Positions 58,241 to 64,000 of a stretch of 64,000 nt of DNA are shown here, in pieces. The stretch comes from Sclerodactyla briareus. Taxonomy: Eukaryota > Echinodermata > Holothuroidea > Dendrochirotida > Sclerodactylidae. Each line of letters starts with the position of its first letter. Positions within the stretch are counted from its first letter, which is position 1. The DNA lies in assembly GCA_026419785.1 (NCBI GenBank), contig JAODTK010001299.1, positions 1-64,000 of the forward strand, read 5' to 3'. A model generated the notes under the pieces. It saw only the letters and a list, made by a program, of their open reading frames with translations. It had not been told where the DNA came from and made no database searches. The translations under genes were made by a program, and so were the position numbers.

Positions 58241-59135
58241 GAAATTCTAGTGGAAATTGTATTCTCTATCTGCTACCGAGTTCTTGGAATGATGACGATA
58301 ATATTGACCCCGAATTACCTAAACGTACACTGTCAATAGCAATTGCTGTAAGGCTCAAATCTTTCGATCCTGGCATTCAACGCACGTTCAATTTGCTGCG
58401 TGATCCCGAGCCGATCTTCCGTCTTGTTCACCGGTTCACTATAACGTGTCTATGTTCTCATGACGAAGAATTTTGGCAACCCTATTATTAGATGAACTTC
58501 GTAATTGGTGCAATAATATAAATGTACACTGTTTAGTTAGGCAGCGGCGTGGTGTGAGAGCAGGCAAGTGTGTGTTTAATGATTGCCGCCTAGGGAAACA
58601 TCATTTTTTGTTGAAGTAACATATTCAGGAATTCTCGCAAAATAGTGCGGGGAGCGGGTGGGGAGGGGGGGGGGTGGGCTGAGGCATACAGCGTTCATTT
58701 TTCATATTGCTTCAGAGCGTGTCAATGGTGTACGTGACACAAGCGTTGAGAGTCCATTAAGAGAAGTGTCGCCTCTTCAAAGTGCTTTTGTAACACAAAT
58801 CTTCCTATCGGGATGAAGAGGCATTTTTCATTAATCATTACTGCATGTCCGAAACAAAAATATCGATACTCAAGTGGTTTGCTAGTTATCCGTTAACCGA
58901 AGTTGAATGCATTAATCAAAGCGAAAGGCTGTTTCGCGCCCACGTCCATAATGACAGTCACTGTTGTTTTCGTATTGTGCGAGGAATAGCCTAGCACATC
59001 TGTCTCTTCAATATAGCTGAAATTTGAAAGTAACACTAGACTGTCTTGCCAGCCCATGTGCAAAGAGGTACTCGAGAAAATGTACTCAGTCTTTTTGCTC
59101 TTGCCTATTATTCGAGTTAGCGAGGATACAGACCA
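58241..59135. other. No gene seen
   Basis: No coding evidence. A G-rich run lies at 58,652-58,676. The 123-codon minus frame that starts in the minisatellite extends into here but is not supported. Confidence 0.35.
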
Positions 59136-60620
59136 CAATAATATATATGAGGATGTGAGAATGACCAGCAATGTAGAGTGAGGATGTGAAAATGACCAGC
59201 AATGTAGAGTGAGGATATGGGAATGACTAGCAGTGTTGAGTGCGGATGTGAAAATGACCAGCAATGTAGAGTGAGGATGTGAAAATGACCAGCAATGTAG
59301 AGTGTAAAAGTGTGAAAATGACCAGCAATGTAGAGTGAGGATGTGAAAATGACCAGCAATGTAGAGTGAGGATGTGAGAATGACCAGCCATGTAGAGTGA
59401 CGATGTGAAAATGACCATCAATGTAGTGTAAAAGTGTGTGAATGACCAGCAGTTTTCAATGAGGATGTGAAAATGACCAGCAATGTAGAGTGAGGATGTG
59501 AAAATGACCAGCAATGTAGAGTGAGGATGTGAAAATGACCAGCAATGTAGAGTGAGGATGTGAAAATGACCAGCAGCGTAGAGTGACGATGTGAAAATGA
59601 CCATCAATGTAGTGTAAAAGTGTGTGAATGACCAGCAGTTTTGAGTGAGAATGTGAAAATGACTACCAGCGTAGAGTGAGGATGTGAGAATGATCAGCAA
59701 TGTAGATTGAGGATGTGTAGATGACCAGCAATGTAGAGTGAAGATCTGAAAATGACCATCACTGTAGTGTAAAAGTGTGTGAATGACCAGCAGTTTTCAA
59801 TGAGGATGTGAAAATGACCAGTGTAATGTGAGGGTGTAAAAATGACCAGTAGTGTAGAGTGGTGTGGAAATGACCAGCAGTGTGGAGTGGGGGTGTGAAA
59901 ATGACCAGCAATGTAGAGGGAAAATGTTTTGATGACTAGCAGTGCTGAGTGAAGACGTGAAAATGACCAGCAATGTAGAGTGAGGATGTGAAAATGACCA
60001 GCAATGTAGAGTGAGGATGTGAGAATGACCAGCAATGTAGAGTGAGGATATGGGAATGACTAGCAGTGTAGAGTGAAGATGTGTAACGACCAGCAAGTAG
60101 AGTGATGATGTGAATATGACCAGCAATGTAGAGTGAGGATATGGGAATGACTAGCAGTGAAAAATGAATATGTGTAGATGACCAGCAGTGCCGAGTGCTG
60201 AGTGAGAATGTGAAAATAACCAGCAATGTAGACTGAGGATGTAAAAATAACAGCAGTGTGAAGTGAACTGTGTGAATCACCAGCAGTGCTGAGTGAGTAT
60301 GTGTGAATGACTAGCAGTGTAGAGTGAAGATGTGTAACGACCAGCAAGTAGAGTGATGATGTGAATATGACCAGCAATGTAGAGTGAGGATATGGAAATG
60401 ACTAGCAGTGTAGAGTGAGGATGTGGGAATGACCTGCCGTGCAGAATGAAGATGTGTAAATGACTCGCAGTGTAGGGTGAGGGTGTGAAAGCGACCAACA
60501 GTGTAATGTGAGGGTGTATTAATGGCTAGCAGTGTAGAGTGAGGATGTGAAAATGACCAGCAGGTGTTTTTTTACAAGTGGGGTTGTGAAAATGACAAGC
60601 AGTGTAGAGAATGAGGATGT
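59136..60620 (-). repeat. 31-bp minisatellite, about 45 units
   Basis: The unit GACCAGCAATGTAGAGTGAGGATGTGAAAAT (31 bp; written in plus orientation, shown here as its parts GACCAGCAATGTAG and GTGAGGATGTG) repeats from 59,136 with variants of 27-36 bp. A higher-order pattern exists: a variant GTGTAAAAGTGTG and a variant AGTTTT(C/G)A(A/G)TGA(G)GA recur at about 59,425, 59,615 and 59,765. On the minus strand no frame contains stops over long stretches, so overlapping open frames of 73-157 codons in all frames read as a 31-residue peptide repeat (three units equal 93 bases). These are not genes. Confidence 0.95.
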
Positions 60621-60775
60621 TAAATTTGGCAAAAGAATAAAAAACATTGTTTTTTTGTGGAGTGAAAATCACGAACAGTGAGGACACTTCCGGGCGCACC
60701 CACTTAGGCTAATTAGGATTATGTTAGAGTTTTCAATTACACGATATTTGGAGATTAGCCTACCGTATGGCATGT

Positions 60776-60935
60776 ATTCAGTGGCGTACTAAGAGATTTG
60801 TCTAGGGGGCGGGGGAGGGGGGGGGTTAGGTCCCTGACCAGGGAAACGGGCCCTCATGTATAGCCTCACCCTCCCTATTGGCAAATAAATGCAATTCGTG
60901 GGCCCCTGGACACATGTTTGATGCAACATTTAAAC
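60776..60935 (+). mobile_element. Repeat fragment beginning AGTGGCGTA
   Basis: CAGTGGCGTACTAAGAGATTTGTCTAGGGGG and a G-run followed by CC(A)GGGAAACGGGCC-like text resemble the common animal repeat with CAGTGGCGTA(G/A)C ends. Boundaries are not resolved. Confidence 0.4.
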
Positions 60936-61215
60936 AATAGCTGCAAAAGTGGAAACATACTATAATATAAAATATAGATCTCCGCCATGTGTTGTCTAAT
61001 CGTATCTTTGTTCACTTTCTCTCACTTGCTCCCCCTCTCAACTAACCCCCTCTCCCCCTCTCTCGCACTCTATTTCCCTTTCCCTTATCCCTCGTGAGAT
61101 AGATGGATGGATAGATATGGGCAAACAGGCCATCCACATATGATGTCAACTGAAGACGGACGGACGGAAGGACGGATGAACTGAAAGATGGAAAGGTGTG
61201 TAGGTAGGTGTGACA
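60936..61215. repeat. C/T-rich tract and GATG/GGAC microsatellites
   Basis: Pyrimidine-rich 61,015-61,088 is followed by short GATA/GATG and GGAC repeats at 61,100-61,185. Confidence 0.6.
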
Positions 61216-61219
61216 TTAA

Positions 61220-61380
61220 CTAATGTGTCCAAGTTGGGTACATGGTAGCATTACTACTACTCCCCCTGGTATTAAAACGTTCAAATGAAACCGACAAACT
61301 GCAAAACCTGTGGCAGCGCAGTCTGATGATATACGCTATGATGTGTCATCCCAATGGAGTAGATAGACATGGGTGAAGTT
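61220..61380 (+). pseudogene. Possible reverse-transcriptase C-terminal remnant (weak)
   Basis: The plus strand reads ETDKLQNLWQRSLMIYAM near 61,288-61,342, resembling the L-x-x-LQ+RxLxIIYG segment of non-LTR elements. The neighbouring frame reads DDIRYDVSSQWSR. It is short and has lost flanking motifs. Confidence 0.35.
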
Positions 61381-63450
61381 ATTGTGGCTATGGCGAGTTC
61401 TTGTTAGATTCAGTGATCTATAGCGAAGTGATCGCTTACCGGGTACATTTTCTCTCACATTTTTGAATGTCATTCCTCTGAGTTCCAATCATCTACGGGG
61501 TTAACAGCTTCGCATGCAGCGGCTGTCGGGATAATCATGACGGATGATATATTTTGTTAGGCTGTTAGCTATAAGATTTAGCTGCGTGATATTTGTATTT
61601 GCCAGTTGTCACGAGAACGTGTTCTATGTCTGCAGCTTGGGCTCGATGTTCTTATAATGATTATCCGGAATATCTGCAGTCTAAGGAGCCAACACTGTGG
61701 AATTGGTTTGATTGATTACACTCAACGAGTAAATCAGTATCCACATTAAGTCAGCACGTACCAGCTTGTGGACTGTTGAGCGGAAATATACCCGGTTAGT
61801 TTTTCCTTCGGCGCATTCGACAAGATCGACCAGGTTCCTGGATGAAAGAATAAATCAATCTATCAACGACCTCAGCACTCGACAACTTGACGACAATGAG
61901 TTAACGAGAATATGAAACGTTCTTTTACAATTTTTCTATAGCATCATACGTGAAACTAACCGCGCTTTTGCTGTTTATGCTAAACCACGCATATGCCAGT
62001 GTTGAATTCCCTCTTTTTACGACACCAATTATTCGTTAGAATTACAATAACTCTGTAACGCTGTAAGCTATCACTCCGGTTTATTCAATAACTGAAAGAG
62101 GATATTCCACTCTTTCGCAATCATTCCATTCGAACGATATCTCTTCAGGAACCGACGGCGTTTTTTGACTTAAAAAAAAAATTATTAATTTCTCAATGAA
62201 GTCCTCAATGGAGAATCGGTTAATTTCACCATTTTAGCAGTGTGGGTGTCCCGAATTGCGATCATTGGAAAACTCCGTAGTCTATTGATCCAGTTTAAAC
62301 TGTTCTATAGAGAGCCCTTTGTGGTCTAGCTGCCTATGTAAAACTTATTCTGATTGGACAATTGGGAACAGACGTGGCTTTTTTTAGGTCCACAATCAAA
62401 CAATCGAATAGAAATCGCACTCAGAAATTTCCACTGCGTCCCATGGCATGGGGTTGCTAACTGATATTTGTAATATTCAATTCGGCGCTCTCGCAGCAAA
62501 TATTGATATTATCAGAGTTTTAGCTATGTTCATCACATATAATGTTTAATGTTACTAACATTTCATATTGTGTGCATGTATATTTTATGTCAGTCGAATT
62601 ATTCCACAATACGAAGTTAACTTGAAATTAGAGAGGCATATATGTTGGCAAGTCCAATTGACCTGCGCGAGGCAAGCGAGCCTAGTTTTCAAATAACACG
62701 GACGTTGTCAAATAATGGTCCAGTATTGACGATAAATGATGATTATAGGAGGGATTATAGCTGGTAATATAGATCAATGTATTATATTTCATATCCCGAC
62801 GGTAATTTTTGATCAATACAAACCTAAAAGGTGGCTATATATATCCGAGATTTGTTTACCGTTAGCGGCAATTTGGTGTTAAGTGTAGGAGCCCCATTGA
62901 ACTCAATTAAGTACGTTGGCCATTGACATAGTTTTTTCCCGCTTCCACCTAATGTCAATATTGTGTTAAACTTGTAGCCAAAAAGAAAGAAGAGGGAAAA
63001 AAGACAGATCCCCGCTCTTTTCTCTTTCGAGATATACTATTCCGTATACCATATTCCATTGTACCGGTTCTCAATACCACGGAGGTTATGTTTCTCTGTC
63101 AAATACGGTATTGCCGTTACATGGGTAGTCAACCGTTGCTCTCTTCCTCAATTAAGGGCAAAACCCAAGATAAATTTTCCCCACCTCCAGTATTTTTTTA
63201 CAACTATAATAATACGTGTTATGTTATAATTTTACATATTTTTGTTTTTTTACTTTCTTTTTTTCTTGTTCTTTACTTTGGAATTTCAATAAGTGAGATT
63301 TTCCGTACTCGCCGGAAAGCGTTAGCCAGACTTGCCGAAGTCGACTCGCCTTAGTACAAATACATATATAAAACTATACACATGCTTGCGGGTAAACCGC
63401 CAACGTATTCCGTGACCTCCGCGCGATCAGTTTGGTGCAGATGGTTAATA
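61381..63450. other. No gene seen
   Basis: Unrecognised AT-rich DNA with frames below 90 codons. The one at 63,088-63,354 has a hydrophobic central stretch but no family or signal peptide. It is not called. Confidence 0.4.
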
Positions 63451-63454
63451 AATA

Positions 63455-63560
63455 GTTTGCTAATGTGGAGGCTTAGTAATAATGATAATGACTTTAGCTT
63501 TTATATAGTGCAATTTCTTCACCACCGGCGAATGTAGTCTCAAAGCGTTTTACATGTCAT
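63455..63560 (-). mobile_element. SINE/LINE 3' tail of the GCGCTATATAAA type
   Basis: Minus strand reads ATGTAAAACGCTTTGAGACTACATTC..GAAGAAATTGCACTATATAAAAGC..ATTATTACTAA, the same tail as at 46,870-46,945 in the opposite orientation. Confidence 0.6.
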
Positions 63561-63594
63561 TTTCCGCTGGTCTTGGAACACGGGTAGCACTCTG

Positions 63595-64000
63595 ACAATC
63601 CCGGAGAGTACCTTCGACCTCTGATGACCCCGAAATGGTCCTCGACTTTTTTCGGGACCAACATCGTCCACACCTACAAAGCTTCATTGAAATCCGACAA
63701 ACTTTCGATAATAGCGTAATTTGACCTCTGGTGACCTTGGAATGACCTTCATTTTTCAGGACCAAGTATAGTCCCCACCTACCAAGTTTCGTGGAAATCA
63801 AACCAACTTTCGAAAAATGCACAAATTATGCGAATTTAGCGTGACTTTGACCTCTGATGACCCCGAAATGTCCTCCACTTTTCTCGAGACCAAACATATT
63901 CCTCACCTAACAAGTTTCGTGGAATCATCCGATCAACTTCTGGAAATTGTGCACATTATGCAATTCGATTGACCCTGCAGTGCGGCGACATCCACTTTCG
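63595..64000 (+). repeat. Dispersed repeat with ~125-bp internal units
   Basis: GACCTCTG(A/G)TGACC, then a GGACCAA...CCACCTA(A)CAAG(T/C)TTCGTGGAAATC sentence, recur at about 63,618, 63,727 and 63,850. It is a close relative of the 50.2-52.7 kb family. The repeat runs off the window. Confidence 0.75.

Noticed and set aside
59117..60377. Chain of minus-strand open frames with HCWSFSHPHSTLLVIFTSS-type text
   Set aside because: They come from a 31-bp repeat that lacks stops on that strand; there is no independent coding support.
1..64000. CRISPR array
   Set aside because: Tandem repeats here are contiguous without unique spacers of constant length, and the DNA is eukaryotic in character.
1..64000. 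Operon-like or defence gene cluster
   Set aside because: Apart from the FABP exon and transposon fossils no protein family could be recognised.

Overview
The window looks like AT-rich, intron- and repeat-dominated nuclear DNA of an animal, most likely a marine invertebrate deuterostome. The grounds are cultured dispersed repeats, non-LTR reverse-transcriptase fossils, a Penelope-like fragment, tRNA-derived SINEs, MITEs, long microsatellites, TAGGCCTA-type words and one animal-type fatty-acid-binding-protein exon. The species cannot be named from the sequence alone. Homologous repeat units differ by many single-base indels, so either the repeats are old or the assembly carries homopolymer errors.

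Layout. 0-17.5 kb is almost wholly dispersed and tandem repeat: a 1.1-kb direct duplication (2.6-4.7 kb) with an inverted copy at 7.5-8.0 kb, two blocks of a ~308-bp satellite whose units carry nuclear-receptor-type half-sites (5.6-6.5 and 12.1-15.06 kb), a long repeat family rich in ATGCAAAT octamers (8.9-11.1 kb), and (CA)n tracts. 17.7-23.46 kb is a sharply different GC-rich island made of several unrelated tandem arrays (about 72, 80, 190 and 146 bp units), bounded by inverted repeats and by a 12-bp direct repeat. 23.5-34.5 kb shows no supported gene, only diffuse repeats. 34.5-42.7 kb holds MITEs, degenerate non-LTR reverse transcriptases in both orientations, (AAT)n/(ATT)n tracts, a 15-bp minisatellite, a C33 tract and a Penelope-like GIY-YIG fragment. 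45.5 kb has a second MITE copy. 47.8-49.06 kb is a tandem array of about fifteen 86-bp tRNA-like units.

The only convincing protein gene is a minus-strand fatty-acid-binding protein (49.76-50.14 kb). It has two compensating 1-bp indels, a poly(A) signal overlapping the stop, a good 3' splice site just 5' of the ATG, and a possible 5' UTR exon with a consensus donor 7.4 kb away at 57.5 kb. From 50.2 kb onward the DNA is again repeats: a second copy of the 8.9-11.1 kb family, a perfect-looking hairpin (53.4 kb), a dead reverse transcriptase, two tRNA-derived SINE copies (55.4 and 56.3 kb), a 1.5-kb minisatellite of 31-bp units (59.1-60.6 kb) and, at the right edge, the dispersed repeat family again.

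No operon-like system or defence locus is visible. The most unusual structures are the GC-rich island and its boundary repeats, the tRNA-like satellite, and the half-site-bearing satellite.
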